A stretch of 64,000 nucleotides of DNA from Nemania diffusa. Lineage: Eukaryota; Ascomycota; Sordariomycetes; Xylariales; Xylariaceae. The translations under genes were made by a program, and so were the position numbers. This document shows, one piece after another, positions 1 to 15,692 of the stretch. Positions within the stretch are counted from its first letter, which is position 1; each line of letters begins with the position of its first letter. The DNA is taken from assembly GCA_038501195.1 (NCBI GenBank), contig JBBPUQ010000007.1, forward strand, positions 3,511,501-3,575,500, given 5' to 3'. The notes under the pieces were generated by a model. That model saw only the letters and a program-made list of their open reading frames with translations, did no database searches and was not told the origin of the DNA.

Positions 1-1059
1 AAATATTAAAAATATTAATTTTAATTAATAAATTATATATATAAATAACAATATATATAAAACTAAATTAAAAAATATATATATATAAAAAAAACTATAA
101 TTAAAAAAAAAGTTTATAATTATTAAAATAATAATTTTAATTATAATTAATATATATTTAAATTTTGTTTATATAATTTATTATTTATTTATTAAATAAT
201 TAATTATATTTTATAATATATAATATTAATAAATTATTAATAAATTTATATAATTTATATATATATATTATATATATAAAATTTTTTTTTAAATATAAAA
301 ACAATAATAATATTATATAATTATAACATTATAATTTATTTTAATTTTATTATATATAATTAATTATATAAAATTAAATTAATAATTATTATATATATTA
401 TTAATTATATATATAAATTAATAAAACTATAAAAAAAAAAGTTATAATTAATATTATATTATTATAAAAAATATATAAAAATAATAAAATTATAAAAATA
501 ATTTAATAAATATATATATTTAAAAATGTTTAATTAATTTTTTAAAAAGTTTATTTATATTAATAAATTTATAATATAAATAAAAATATATAAATAAATT
601 AATTAATATAAAAAATAATAAAATATAATAAATATTAAAATTAAAGTTATTATATAAATATAAAACTTTTAAATTTAAATTAAATATTTAATATAATTTA
701 TATATAACTTTTTTATTATATTTATTTAATAAAATATATATATAAATTAATATAAAATTTTAAAAATTAAAAATAAACTTTAAAGTTTAAAAGTTATTTT
801 AAATTTATAAATATATAATAAATTATATATATTAATTTAAAATTTTATTATTAATAAAATTTTATTTATATATTTTAAAATTTATATTTTATTTTTTTTA
901 AATTTTATATTATTTATTAAAAGTTTAAAATTTAATATTATTTATATTTATTATTATTATATATTTATATTTATAAATAATAAAACTATTAATTAAATAA
1001 TTTAATTATATATAAAAATTTAAATATAAAAAAAAAATTAAAAAAATAAAAAATTTAAT

Positions 1060-1215
1060 TAATATAAAATAATAAAAATAAATAATATATAAATTATTTA
1101 AAATAATAAATTTTAATAATAAATAAATTTTATAAAAAAAAAAAAAATATAAAAATTATAATATATAATTTAAATAATTATATAATTTATATAAATTATT
1201 ATATTATAATTATTT
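1060..1215. repeat. Decayed repeat copy a1 inside the AT block
   Basis: This segment shares its order of A-runs, T-runs and mixed steps with about 7,030-7,195, including an A-run of 14 or more bases followed by a similar AT-rich tail. The few differences include G or C kept in one copy and A or T in the other. This is more similarity than base composition alone would give, although low complexity makes the ends uncertain. Confidence 0.55.
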
Positions 1216-4200
1216 TTTTTAAAAATATAAATAAACTTTTATATAAATAATAATTAAATTAAATATTTTTTAATTAAAAATAAATTATTTAAAATATTAT
1301 TTTATAAATTTTATTTTAAGTTTTTTATTTATTATATTATTTTATAAATTTCTTTATATTTAATTATTAAATAATAATTTATTAAAATTTATTTTATATA
1401 AATTAAATTATATATTTTTTTTTATATAATTATTTACTAGTTTTTTTATTAATTTTATTATTATTAAAAATATAGTTTTATAAATTTATTTTTTATTTTA
1501 ATTTTTAATTATTTTTTTAAATATATTAAAAGTTTTATTATATTTAAATAGTTTTAATAAAATTAATATAAAAATAATATATTATTTTTAAAATTATTAA
1601 TTAAATATTATTTATTATTAATATTTTAATTTTATTATATAATTTAATATTAAAGTTTTTTATAATATAATTATAAAATTTAAATTTTTTTAATAATAAA
1701 TTTTTGTTTTTTTTTAATTTAATTAATTATTTAATAAAATTTTTTAATTTTTATTTAAATAATAAATTATTAAAATATTTTTATAATTTATTTATATAAT
1801 ATTTATTAATTATTTTTTAAAAATTTAAAACTTTTAATATATATATATATTTTTTATATATTAAATTTTTAAAAATTATTAAATTATTAAAAAGTTTAAT
1901 TTATTAAAAAATTTATTTATAATTTATAATTATTATTTTTTTAAAATAAATATATAATTATTTATATTAAAATTAAATTTTTTTAATTTTTTATTTATTT
2001 AATAAATTATTTATTTAAAATTTTTTATATATTTATTTTTTTAATTATAATATTATTTATTATAATTTAAGTTTTTTTCATTTTTATTTTTAAATATATT
2101 ATTTTTATATAATTATATTTTTTTAATTTTTTAATAATAATTTAATAAATTTAATTAAAATAAAAAAATATATAAAAATTTATTTTTATATTATAAAAAA
2201 ATAATTTTATTAATTTATATAATATAAATATTTAAATATAATTTATAATAAAAATTTAATTTAATTAATTATTTTAAAAATAATTTATATAAAATTATAA
2301 CTTTTAATTTAAATATTAATTTATAATTTTTAATTAATTTATTTAATTTATTTATAAAAATTAAAATAAATTAAAATTTTTTATTAATATTTAAAATTAT
2401 AAATATATTAAATCTTTAAAAAAAGCTTTTATAATATATTTTTATAATATTTTTTATTATTATTTTTATTATATAAAATATTATTTATTTTTTTTTATTT
2501 AATTAATTTATTATAATTAATATATTATTATATTTTTTATAATTTTTAAATATTTATTTAAAATTTATAATTAAATATTTTTATATTTAATTTAATATTA
2601 ATAATAAATATAATTTTTTTAAATTTTATTTTTTAATATTTTAATAATTTAATATTTTAAATAATTTAATATATAAATTTAACAATTTATAAATAATTTA
2701 AATTATTAATATTATTTATATATTAATTATTTTTTTTTTTTTTATATTTAAATAATTTATAATTATATAATTATAAATTTTATAAATTAATTAAATATAT
2801 AAGTTTATATAATTAAATATAATTAGTTTTTTTTTTTTTTAAATTTATAAATTTTTAAATTTTTTTTGTTTTTTTTTTTAATAATATATTTTTATAATAA
2901 AATTAATATAATTTTAATTAAAAATATAATTAATAAATTAATAATTTATTAATTATTTTAAGTTTTTTTTTAAATTGTTTTAAATAATAATAATAATAAT
3001 AATTATATTATATATTATTTATTTTAAATATTTTTTATTTAAAAATATAAATATAATTAAATATTATTATATATTTTTTTTATTTTTTTCTATTTTTTTT
3101 TTATTTTTTTAAATAATTAAATTTTTTTATTTATAAAATAAAATATTTATAATAATGTTTTTTTTATTTAAATAATAAATAATTATAAAATTATAATTTA
3201 ATAAAAATATTATTTAATTAATATATTTTAAATTAAAATATTATTTTTAATTTAAATATTTTAATATTTTATAATTTATAATAATAATAAAAAGTTTTTT
3301 TTATTAATTATTTATTAGTTTTAATTTTTATGTTTTTAATATTAATATTATTATTAATAATTTTTTATTATAAATATTAAAATTTAATTTTATATTATAT
3401 AAAGTTTTAAAATAATAAATTATTAAATATTATATTTTTATATAAAATTAAAATATTATTTTAATAATTATTTTATAAAAAATTTTATTTTTTATTTTAA
3501 TAAATAAGTTATAATTATAATAGTTTAAAATAAAAAATATAACTAAGTTTTTTTTTAAAAAATTTTAAAGTTTTTTTATATTAAAAAGTTTATATAAAAA
3601 CTACTTTATTTTTATTAATTAATTTAATAATTTAATTATTTTATTATAATTTTTTATAAATTTTTAATAAAAATTATAAAGATTTTTAAAAAATTATATA
3701 TTTTTAATAATAATAAAAAAGTTTTATTTATATATTATTTTAATTTTATTAAAATTTATTTATATTTTATTTATATTAATAATATAATTTAAAATTTTAA
3801 TTTTTTTAAATTAATTTATAAATTAATATTTTTTATTTATTATAATATTTATTTTAAATATTTTTTATATTTAATTAAATTATTAAAATAAATAAAAATA
3901 TTATTTATATAAATATTATAAAAATTATTTAAATAATTAAATAAAATATTATTTATATATATTTAAAATATAAAAAATTTATTAATAAATTTAAAAAATA
4001 ATATTTTATATTAATAAATTTTATAATAAATATAAAAAATAATTTAATTTTTTTTATTTAAATTTATATATATTTAATAAAATATTTATTTTATATTAAT
4101 TTTTATAAAACTTTTTATTTTAAAAATTTAAAACAATATTTTTTTAATTAATAATAATAAACAATAATTTTTTTTTATAAAAATATTAAATTTTTAATAA

Positions 4201-7029
4201 TTAATATAAAATTATAATTTATTATATAATTTAATTATAAATAAAATAAAAAATATAAATAAAATATTATTTAATTAAATAAATATTTTTTTATAATTTT
4301 TAATTTAATTATAAATATTTTAAATTTTATAATTTTTTATTATTTATAAATAATATAAAAATATAATATTAAAATTTATTTTATTAAATATTTAAAATAA
4401 ATTATAATATTTATTAAAAAAACTCTAAAAGATTTTTATTATAATGTATTATTTCTTTTATAAAAAAAGTTTTAACTTTTTTGTTAATAATAATTTTATT
4501 AATTTTATAAATATTAATAATATAAATATTTTTCTTTAATTTATTTTATTTTATTAAAAATTAAAAAACTATAATTTTTATATTAATTATATTAATATTT
4601 AATTATTTTTTATATTATTTAATTTTATTTTTTTATATATAATATAAACTTTAAATATTAATTTTTTATTTTTTTAATATATTAAAATTAATATTTTTAA
4701 TTAATATATATTAATGTTGTTTTTTTTTTTATAAGTTTTTTTTTTTATAAAAAATAGTTTTTTTATAAAAATATAATTATTTTTTAAACTTTTTTTTTTT
4801 AAGTTTTTTTTGTTTTAATATTTATATAAAAGTTATAAATTTTATATTATTAACTTTAATTGTTTTTTTTAAAAACTTGTATTTTTTTGAAAAAAAAATT
4901 TAAATTTATATTTTTTTATATTATAATTAATAAATAAAATAAATAAAAATAAACATTAATCTTTTTAAAACTATAGTTTTTTTAAAATAAAATCATTTTA
5001 TATATTAATAATATTAAAAAATATTTTTTAAAATATATTTTTTTTTATTTTTATAATAATTTTAAAAATTTAATTAATTTTTTATTTATTTTATTTATTA
5101 TATTTTATTATATTTTAAAATATAAATTAAATTAAAATTAAATTTAAATATTTTATAATATATTTAATAAAAATAATATTTATATATATATATATATATT
5201 TATTTTTATATTTTTAAAAATATTTTTAATAATTAATATTATATTATTATAATTTATAATATAAATATATAAAAAATCTTTTTTTTTTAAATATTTATTT
5301 ATTATATTTAATTCATTAATAAATTTTAAAAATATTTTTTTTAAAATTAATTTTTTATTTATATAATATTTTATTTAAATATATTATTTTTTTTTAATTT
5401 TTTATTTATTTAAATTATTGAAAAAATATTAATTTATAATAATATTAAAATTAACTTTTTTATTAATATTATTTTTTTTTAAAACATTTATAAAATTAAT
5501 AATTAATTTATTTATAATTAAAACATTTTTTTTATTATATTTATATTTAAAATATAAACTATTAATTTAAATCGTTATTATTACAAAGTTTTTTATTTAT
5601 ATTTATAATTAAAGTTTTATTTTAAAATATAATTATTGTTTTTTTATTTTTATATAAAACATTATATTTTTTATTTTTTATATTAAAAATATATATAATT
5701 TATATATAATATTAAATATAATATTTATAATTATATAAATATTAAAATTATATTTAAAATTATTTTTTTTTTAATTTTTTATTAATTTAGTTTTATTTAT
5801 AAAATAAATAAAATTATTTTTAAATTTAACAAATTTATTAAAAATATTAATTTTATAATAATATTTATATAAATATATAAATAATATATATTATAAAATT
5901 AAAATTTTAAAATATATATTATTTTAATAAAATTATAAATATTTTATTATTTTTTAATTTAAATAAAATTTAATATTTATTATTTTAATAATATTATTAA
6001 TAAATTAATTTTTATTATTTATTAATTATAATTTATATTATAATATTATATTTTAAATTTTATATTATTTTTATTAAAGTTATTATAAAAAATAAAAATT
6101 GAAATTTTAATTAATTTATAAGTTTTTTTTTAATTTAATTTAATAATATATTAACTTTATAATTTTTAAATAATAAATTTATTATTTATTAATTAATTTT
6201 ATAAATTTAATTTTAAAATTAAAACTTTTTTAATTTTTAATTTATTAATTTTATAAAAAAAAAATTTAATATAATTTAATTAATAAATATAAAATAATTA
6301 ATATTTATAATTAATATTTTTATTTTTAATTAATTAATAATTATTAAAATTAATTTTATATTAATAAATAAATTATATTATTTAATTAAATTATTAAATT
6401 TATTTTTACTTTTTTATAAAAGTTTAAAAAAATTATTTATTTATTAATATATAATAAAAAATATAAATAAATAAAATTTAATTTTAATTTATAAAATTTT
6501 AAACTTTTTAAATAATTATTTAAAACTAATATAATTTATTAATTTATTAAATTAAAAAATAACTATTTAAACTTTATTAATAATATTTTAATAAAAAAAT
6601 ATAAAATTATTATTTTTTATAAATATATTAATAAAATTAATAATTAATTTTTATTAATTTTTTTTAAATTTATTTATAAAGTTTATATATTATATATTTA
6701 TAATATAAAATTTTTTATATTATTTATAAAATTTATTAATTATTTTATTAAAGATTTTATATAAGTTTTTTTATTTTATTATTTTTTATAATATATATAT
6801 AAGTTTTTATATTTTAAAAATTAAAATTAATTAATAAATTATATTAAACTTTGTTTTAAAAAATTTTATTAAATTTAAAAAATAAACTTTTTTATAACTT
6901 TAAAACTTGTTTTTTATATTTTTTAATATAATATTATTATATTAATATTTTTTTTATAAATTTATATTTTTTTATTTATTTTTTTTTTAAAAATAAAAAT
7001 ATATTTAAAAAAAAAAAAAAAAAATTATA

Positions 7030-7195
7030 GTTAATATAAAATAATAAAAATAAATAATATATAAACTATTTAAAATAATAAATTTTAATAATAAAAAAGT
7101 TTTATAAAATAAAAAAAAAAAAAAAAGAATTGTAATATATAGTTAAAATAATTATATAATTTATATTAATAATTATATTATAATTATTATTAAAA
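7030..7195. repeat. Decayed repeat copy a2 inside the AT block
   Basis: Partner of about 1,060-1,215 in the same orientation. It keeps a few G and C bases that are A or T in the partner, as expected when RIP has gone further in one copy. Confidence 0.55.
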
Positions 7196-7239
7196 TATAT
7201 TTTTAATTTTATATTTAAATAAAAATTTAGTTTTATTAA

Positions 7240-7490
7240 ATATAATAAATATAATATTAATAATAAATTTAAAAATTAAATAATATTATATATTTTAAAA
7301 AAAAAAACTAAAATTAAAAAAATTAAAAAATAAATTTAACTTTTTTAATTAAATTACTATATTTATATAAATATTTTTTTATTTATTATTTTTATTTTTT
7401 TATATTTATTATTTTAATTAATTATTAATTATATTATATATATTAATTATTTTTAAAATTTATTTATTTAAATATAAATATAATTTATAA
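7240..7490. repeat. Decayed repeat copy b1 inside the AT block
   Basis: Matches about 13,380-13,670 in the same orientation over most of its length, including an A-run followed by several short 'actaaaa'-like units and a shared tail of alternating AT. The copies differ by short indels and by C/T or G/A changes, which fits two RIP-mutated copies of one element. Confidence 0.6.
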
Positions 7491-10400
7491 TAGTTTTTTT
7501 TATATAAAAATAAAATTTAATTTAATTTTTTATTATAATAAATATTTAAATTATAAATTTTTTAAATTAATATTTTTAATTATATATAATTAATTTAATA
7601 ATATTATTAATTTTTATATAATATTATATATATATTTAAAAAAAAAATTTTTTATATATATATAATATTTTTTTAATATATTTATTTTATTATTATTAAA
7701 ATATTTTTTAAAAAATGTTTTTTTTATATTGTTTTTTTTTATTTTAATAATTTTATAAAAAAGTTTTTTATATTAAAATTTTAATTATAAAATTTTTATA
7801 TATATATTAAAAAGTTTTTTAAAATATTTATAAAATATTATTTATTATTATAATTTTATTTTTTTTAAATTATTTTATAATAAAATTTATTTAATTTAAT
7901 ATATAATAATAAAACTTTTTTATTTTTTTATTTTTTTTTATTATATTTAAAATTTATAAACTTTTTTTTTAATTTTTTTAAATATTTATATAATTAATTT
8001 ATATAAAATAATTAAAAACTGTTTTAAAAATTTAACAAATAAAAGTTAAAAATATTTATTTTATTATTATTAATAATTTTATAATATATTTTTATTATTA
8101 AATTATTTTTTTTTTTTTTTTTTTTTATAAAATATATATTTAATTTTTTATTAAATAGTTTAAATTTTATTAATATTTATTAATTTAATTATTTATTTTT
8201 TATTAAATTTAAAATATTTATTATTTTATTATTATTATATATTTAAATATTTTAATTATAAAATTTTATATTTTTATATAATTTAATTTTTTATTTTTAA
8301 TTTAAATATTAATTTTTTTATTTTAAATTTTTAAAAAATAATTATTTTTATAATTTAATTATTTAATAATTTATATAAAAATAATATTTATATTATATTT
8401 AATATTAATAATATTTTAAATTAATTATTTTAAAAATAATTAATAAAAAATTATAATTTTAATTTATTTATTAATATATAATTTTGATTTATTTAATAAT
8501 TTATTTATAATTAATAATAAAAAAATTTTATTTTATTTTAAAAATTTAAAATGATTTATTTATAAATTTAATTATAAATTAAAAATTATAATTATAAATA
8601 AAACTTTTTAATTAATTATATATTTAATATAATTTAATATAATATATTTTTATAAATTATAATTTATATAAATTTAAATGATTTATTAATTATATATAAA
8701 ATTATATTATTTTTATTATTATTTAAAAAAAAATATTTAAAATTTATTATTATATATTATTATATATATTTTAATATATTTAAAAGTTTTAATTTTTTAA
8801 ATATTTTATTTTTTAATATTTTAATTATATAATATAAATAATTTATTATATATTAATTTATTTCTTTATAAATTTTAAATTATTATAAACATCTTTTTAT
8901 TTTTTTTAATTATATTATAATTAATTAAATAAATATTTTTTTAATTAATTTAATATTATTAAATATATTATATATAATATAAAATTATTTAATATTATTT
9001 AATTAAATATTTATTAATTTAATATATTTTTAAAATTAAATTTGTTTATAATATATTAAAAATTAATTAAAATATAATATTATTTTTTAATATATATATT
9101 ATTATAAATTTTTATATAGTTTTATTAAAAAAAATTATTAATTTAAATAAAACTATTATTTTTTTTTTTATTTTTTTTTTTATATATTTTTATATTTATT
9201 AAATTTAATTTATATATAATTATAAAATAATAATAATTTATAAATTTTATTTATTTTATTTATTAAAAATTTAATATTTTTTTTATATTAATATATTTTA
9301 AAATTATAAAAAAATATTATATATTAATAAATTTTATTTTTTTTATAAAAGCTTTTTTATAATTATTAATATTTTTTTATTATATATTTTATAATTAAAT
9401 TTTATATTATAAAATATTTTTTAAAAAAAAATTATTAATTTTTATAAATTTTTTAAATTGTTTTTTTAAAATAATATAGTTAATATTATATTTTTAAAAA
9501 AATTAATTTTTATTATAGTTTTAATATTATAAAAAATATATTATAAAATTAATATATTTTTTAAAATTATTTAAAAAATTTTAAATATTTTTTAATATTT
9601 TTTAATTTATTAAAATATTATAATAATATATATAAAATTAATTAATAAATTTATAATTTATTTATATTTTTTTATAAATATTTTATATAATTTATAAAAA
9701 TTTAAAAATAATTATATTTTATTTTTATAATTAAATAAATTTTAATAATATATAATTTTTATTTTATTTAAATTTTTTTTATTATGTAAAGTTTATATTT
9801 TTTAAAATTAATATTTTATTAATATAATATTTATATATTAATTTATTATTTAAATAAATTAATATATTATTAATATATATTATATAAAAAATATTTAAAT
9901 AATTTTTTTATATAATATTTATATAATATTAAAAAATTATAAAGTTATTTATTAATTTAAATAAAAATATTTTAAATTAATAAATTTTATATTTTATTTA
10001 AAAAATTATTAATAACTTTTTTTTTTTTAATATTTAAATATAATAAAAAATTTATTAAATTTTTATTTTTATATAAATTTTAATTTAAAATATTTTAATT
10101 AAAATTTTATTTTTTAAAAATAATAAATATTTATTTTTTTAAATAATTAAATTTGATTTTTTATAATTTATATATAATTATAATAAATTGTTTTTTTTAA
10201 TAAATAAAATTAATATTATTTATAATATTATTATTAATTTAATAAAATTTTTTATTAAATTATTATTAATTTAATTTTAATATATTTTTATTTTTTTTAA
10301 TAATATTATATATAATATATTATATTTTAAAAAAGTTTTAAAAAGTTTATTAATAATAATTTAATAATTAATATTTAAATAATATAAAAATAAATTTTTT

Positions 10401-13379
10401 AAAATTATTTTATTAAATATATTAAAATATTTATAATATTTTTTAAATATTATATATAATATTGTTTTTATTAATTTTGTTTTATTTTTTAATAATTTTT
10501 TATATTTTTTTAAAAAAAATTATTTAATTTAATTTATATAATAAAATTATATTATATAAAATAATATTTTTTTATTTTATTATTATATTAAATTTTATTA
10601 TATTAATAATATTAATTTAAATTAATTAATATTTATATTATTTAATTATATTTTTTTATAATTAATATAAATTATAATTATTATATTTTATTTTTAATTT
10701 ATAGTTTTTTTATTTTTTTTTTATAAAAAAAATATATAAATTTAAATTATTTTTATAAACTTTTTTTTATAATATATATTTTATATATTATATTTTTTAT
10801 TATTAATAATTTATATTTATATTAAAATTAATTTATAAAAGTTATAAAATTAAAATAAATAATTAAAAAATAATTAAAAGTTTTTTTTATATAATTTTTA
10901 TTTGTTTTTTTTTAAAATTTAAATTTATTAATATAAAAATAAACTTTTTTAAATTTGAGTTTTATTTTTTTTTTTTTTTTTTTTTTTTTAATAAATTTAA
11001 TTTATTTATTTATTTTATTATTTTTATTTTTTATATTTATTAATTTTTATTAATAATTTATATTTTATTAATAAATAAAATTAATAATTAAATTTTTTAT
11101 ATTATTTATTAAAATTTTAAAAGTTTAATATTTTAATTTTTAATTATTAAAAAATAATAATTTTGTTTTTTTTTTATTTATTAATATATTATAATAATAT
11201 TATATTTTATATTTATTATTAATAAAAATATATTTTTAAAATAATATTAATAATTTATATAGTTTTTTTATTATAATTTATTATTTAAAATAATTTAAAT
11301 TATATAATTATTTTATATTTTAAATATTTTAAAATTTTTATAATAAAGTTTAATTTAATTAATAAATATATATTAGTTTTTATATTAATTAATATTTTTA
11401 TTAATATAATAAATTTATTATTTATTATTATATAATTTATAAAAAAAACGTTTTTTTTTAATAATTTTTAAAAAAAATTAAATAATATTTATTTATAGTT
11501 ATTTATATTTATTTATATTTAATATTAATATATAAATTTATTTAAAATAAAAACTTAATTATTTTAAATAATTTTTATTTATTTAAATTTTATAATTTAA
11601 ATAAAAATCATATTAATATAAATTATATTAAACTATTAAAAATTAAATTTATTTAAATATTTATTATTTTTATATTTTTAATTATAATATATAAAATATT
11701 ATTTTTATAAAATTAAAACTTTTATTTAATTAAATAAAACTTTAATATAAATATAATAATTATTTAAAATTATTTTTAAAATTAAAATATTTAAATATTT
11801 AATATTATTTTTTTTAATAAAAGTTTAATTTTATAACTTTTTTTTTTTAAAAAAAAGTTTTAAATTTTTTTTTATTTATTTTTTTTTAAAAAGTTTTTTT
11901 TTTATTATATTTTTTAAATAATAAAATCTTTATATTATTAATAATTATTTATTTAAATATAATTATAAAAATTTATAAATATTATTTAATTATTATATAG
12001 TTTTTTAATATATAATTTATTAATTTATTTAAATAATTTATTATATAAATTTTTTTTAAAATTTATAAAATTAATTTAAATTATTTTAATTTATTTAATA
12101 AACTTTATATAAAATTATATAAATTTATTAAAATTTTATATTTTAAAGTTTTAATATTTAATTTATATTTTTTTATATTAATTAAAATTATAATAATAAA
12201 TAAATAAATAATTTAAAATTTTTATATTTATTTTTAAAATAAACTTTTTTTTATAATTATTTATAATAAATATTATAATATTGTTAAAAATAAAACATTT
12301 TATTTAATTAAAAATATAATCGATTTTTTTTAAATTTTAATTATAATAATTAATATTTTAAATTAATTTATTTTTTAATAATATAAATTAATATTTAAAT
12401 TAAACTTTAGTTTTATTTTTAATTAATTTATTATTAATAAATTTTTATAAATTTATTATTTTAATTAATAATTTAATTTTATTTTTAATAATTATAAAAA
12501 CTTTATTAATAGTTTTATATTTTAAAATATTTTTTTATTTTTATTTTTATTATTAAATTATTTTAATAAAAACTAAATTATTAATAAAAACTATTAATAT
12601 AAATTTTAATATTATAATTATAAAATCTTTAATAAATTATATTTATTTTTTATTATTTAGTTTTTTTTTTAATTTAATTATTTAAATATATAAAAAATAA
12701 ACATTTTAATTAAAAAAGTTTATTATATTTTTAAATCTTTTTATAATTTTTTAAATAATATTTAATTATAAAATTTAATATTTAAACTTTTAATATATTG
12801 TTTTATTATAAATATTTATTATTATTTAATATTATTTAAAAATTATTAATTTATTATATTTAAATTATATTTTTTTTTATATGTAATAAAAAAAACAATA
12901 AAATATTTAATATTAATTATTATTTTTTTAATTATATTATTATATATAGTTTTATTAATAATTATATATTGTTATTATTTATTATATTTTTTAAAGTTTT
13001 TATAAATAAATTTAAATTTGTTATAAATATTAAAAATAAAAAAATATTTAATAATAAAAATATTATAATAAAACTTATTATTATTATTTATAATATATTT
13101 TATAATATAAATATATTTTATATAATGTTTAAATAAATTTTAAAAGTTTTTAAATTATTAATATAGTTTATTTTATTTATAATTTATTATATTTATAAAA
13201 CAAATTTTATTAATTTATTTTTAATAAATTATATTTATTATTTAAATTTTTTATAATTAATAATAAATATATTATTATTAAAAATTAATTATATTATTTT
13301 AATATATTAAAATTAATTTATTTATTTAATAGTTTTTAAAACTTTATTATTTTTTTAAATAATTAAAATTAATGTTAAT

Positions 13380-13670
13380 TTTATAATAAATATAATATTA
13401 ATTATAAATTTAAAAACTAAATAATATTATATATTTAAAAAAAAAAACTAAAACTAAAAAACTAAAAAATAAATTTAACTTTTTTAATTAAATTAATATA
13501 TTTATATAAATATTTTTTTATATTTATTATTTTATTTAATTTTTAATAAATTTATTATTTTAAATAAATAATAAAATTTATTTAATTATTTTAGTTATTT
13601 ATTAATTATATTATATATATTAATTAATTTTATAATTTATTTATTTAAATATAAATATAATATATAACAT
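13380..13670. repeat. Decayed repeat copy b2 inside the AT block
   Basis: Partner of about 7,240-7,490. This copy keeps C at positions in the 'actaaaactaaaa' stretch where the other copy partly has T or A. The insertion of a T-rich segment near 13,545-13,600 makes it longer. Confidence 0.6.
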
Positions 13671-15046
13671 TTAATTAAATATTTTTTTATTAAAGTTTTT
13701 TTTTAACTAAAGCTTTAATAATATTTATATATATTTTTAATTTAATTTATATTAAAATAATAATTTTAAAAATAATTAAAACTTTTATTTAATTATAATT
13801 ATTAATATTTTATTTTATAATATAAAATAATATTAATTTTATTTTTATTATATTATTTAATAATTTATTAATTATATAAAATTTATTTTTATTATTATTA
13901 ATAATTTTTATATTTATTTTTAATTTATAGTTAATAATTATTTAATAATTTATATTTTATATGTTATAATATAATTAAATAATTTATTATTAATTAATTA
14001 ATTAATTAATTATTAATAATATTTTTAATATTCTTTTTATTAATAGTTAAAATTGTTAAAACAGTTTTTTTTATATAATAATAATATTTTTTAATTAACT
14101 TTTAAATAATAATTATAAAAGTATTTTTATTATATTTTTATTTTAAATTATAATTATTTAATTATTTAATTTATTATTATATAATAAATTAATTAATTTA
14201 TATATTTATTAACTTTTTAAAATATTTTAATAACAACTTGTTTTTTGATTTTATTAATATTTAATTTTCAACTTTTTTTTTTTTTTTTTTTTTTTAATAA
14301 TTTTTTATAATTTTATTAACCTTTATATATTAAAAACTATTTAATTATATATAATTATATATAATAATAAATTAAACTTTTTTAAATATTATTTAATTTA
14401 TTAATATTTTATATTTTAATATTTGTTTAATTATTTTAATAATTTAAAGTAAAATATATTATTTAAAATAATATTATATATTAAGTTTAAAAATGTAATA
14501 TAAAAAGAAAAACTTAGCTTAAAGTTAATAAAAAAGATTTACTTAATTTAAATTTTAATTCATTTTTATTATTTACTTTTATTTTATCATTAATAAAACC
14601 CATTATAGTATAAAGTTTTTTTTTATTAAAGTAATTTTATATTTAACTATGTTATAAATATAATATTAATTAAATTTATATTATTAATATTTTTTACAAT
14701 ATATTAAATGTAATAATATTATAATAAAAAATATAACAATAATTAAAATATTGTATTAATTAATAAAAAATAAAAAAAAATAACTATTTTATAAAATCTT
14801 TGTTTATTTTTTTAATTTTTTTTTAATTAATAAACATTTTTATTTAAATTTAAACATATATAATATATTTAATAAAATTTAATTAATAAATTTAAAACCA
14901 TTATTTTTTATATTAAAGTTTAATTTTTAAATATAAAATAAAAAACAAGTTTAATTTAATTTATATATTAATTAAACGTTTAAAACTATATTTATTATAT
15001 AATTAATTATGTAAAATGTAAAATAGTTTATAATTAAAAAAAAAAT

Positions 15047-15092
15047 GTTATTTGTTTATTTTAATAGCTAATAATATATATTATATATAATA
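15047..15092. repeat. Short direct repeat, left copy (TAGCTAA region)
   Basis: A 46-base segment containing 'aatagctaataat' recurs almost unchanged at 15,345-15,390, about 300 bases away in the same orientation. The DNA between the copies has several further TAGC-type motifs and more G and C than the block to its left. It could be the end of a small decayed element. Confidence 0.6.
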
Positions 15093-15344
15093 CACTTTTT
15101 AAATTAACTAAACAAAGTATAAGCAATTTATATTAAATGTGTTATTTTAGCTAATTTGTTTTATATATATGCTATTGTTTATAATTTAATTATTTAGTTG
15201 CAAAATCAAACCTTTTAGCTGTTATGTTATAATATAGCAGCAGTATATTTAGTGTTATATTTGTACTATATACATTAGCTATTAAACTAGCTAACTTATT
15301 ATAAATAAACTAAAAGTTTATAACTATAATATAAAAAAAACAAT

Positions 15345-15390
15345 GTTATTAATTTATTTTAATAGCTAATAATATATATTATATATAATA
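15345..15390. repeat. Short direct repeat, right copy (TAGCTAA region)
   Basis: Second copy of the 46-base segment at 15,047-15,092, with only two or three differences. Confidence 0.6.
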
Positions 15391-15628
15391 TAATTTTAAT
15401 AATATTATAAATTAAGTTTTTATATTTATATTATTTATTTAAATAATTATATATTTATTATTAATATTATTATATATATATAATTAAATATAAAAAAAAG
15501 AAATTATATATTAATAAATGTTTTAATAAAAATTAAACTATTATATTTAATAAATACTTTTTATAATTATAAATAATTTATAAATAACATTTTATATATT
15601 TAATAGCTTTTTTTTTAAAAAAACTTTT

Positions 15629-15692
15629 AATTTTTTTAATTTCTTTAATTTTTTTAATTTTTTTAATTTTTTTAATTTTTTTAATTTTTTTT
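15629..15692. repeat. 9-bp tandem repeat (aattttttt)n
   Basis: About seven head-to-tail copies of aattttttt; one unit carries a C. A simple minisatellite inside the AT block. Confidence 0.8.

Noticed and set aside
1..60. Chromosome end
   Set aside because: No TTAGGG or CCCTAA array occurs at the left edge.
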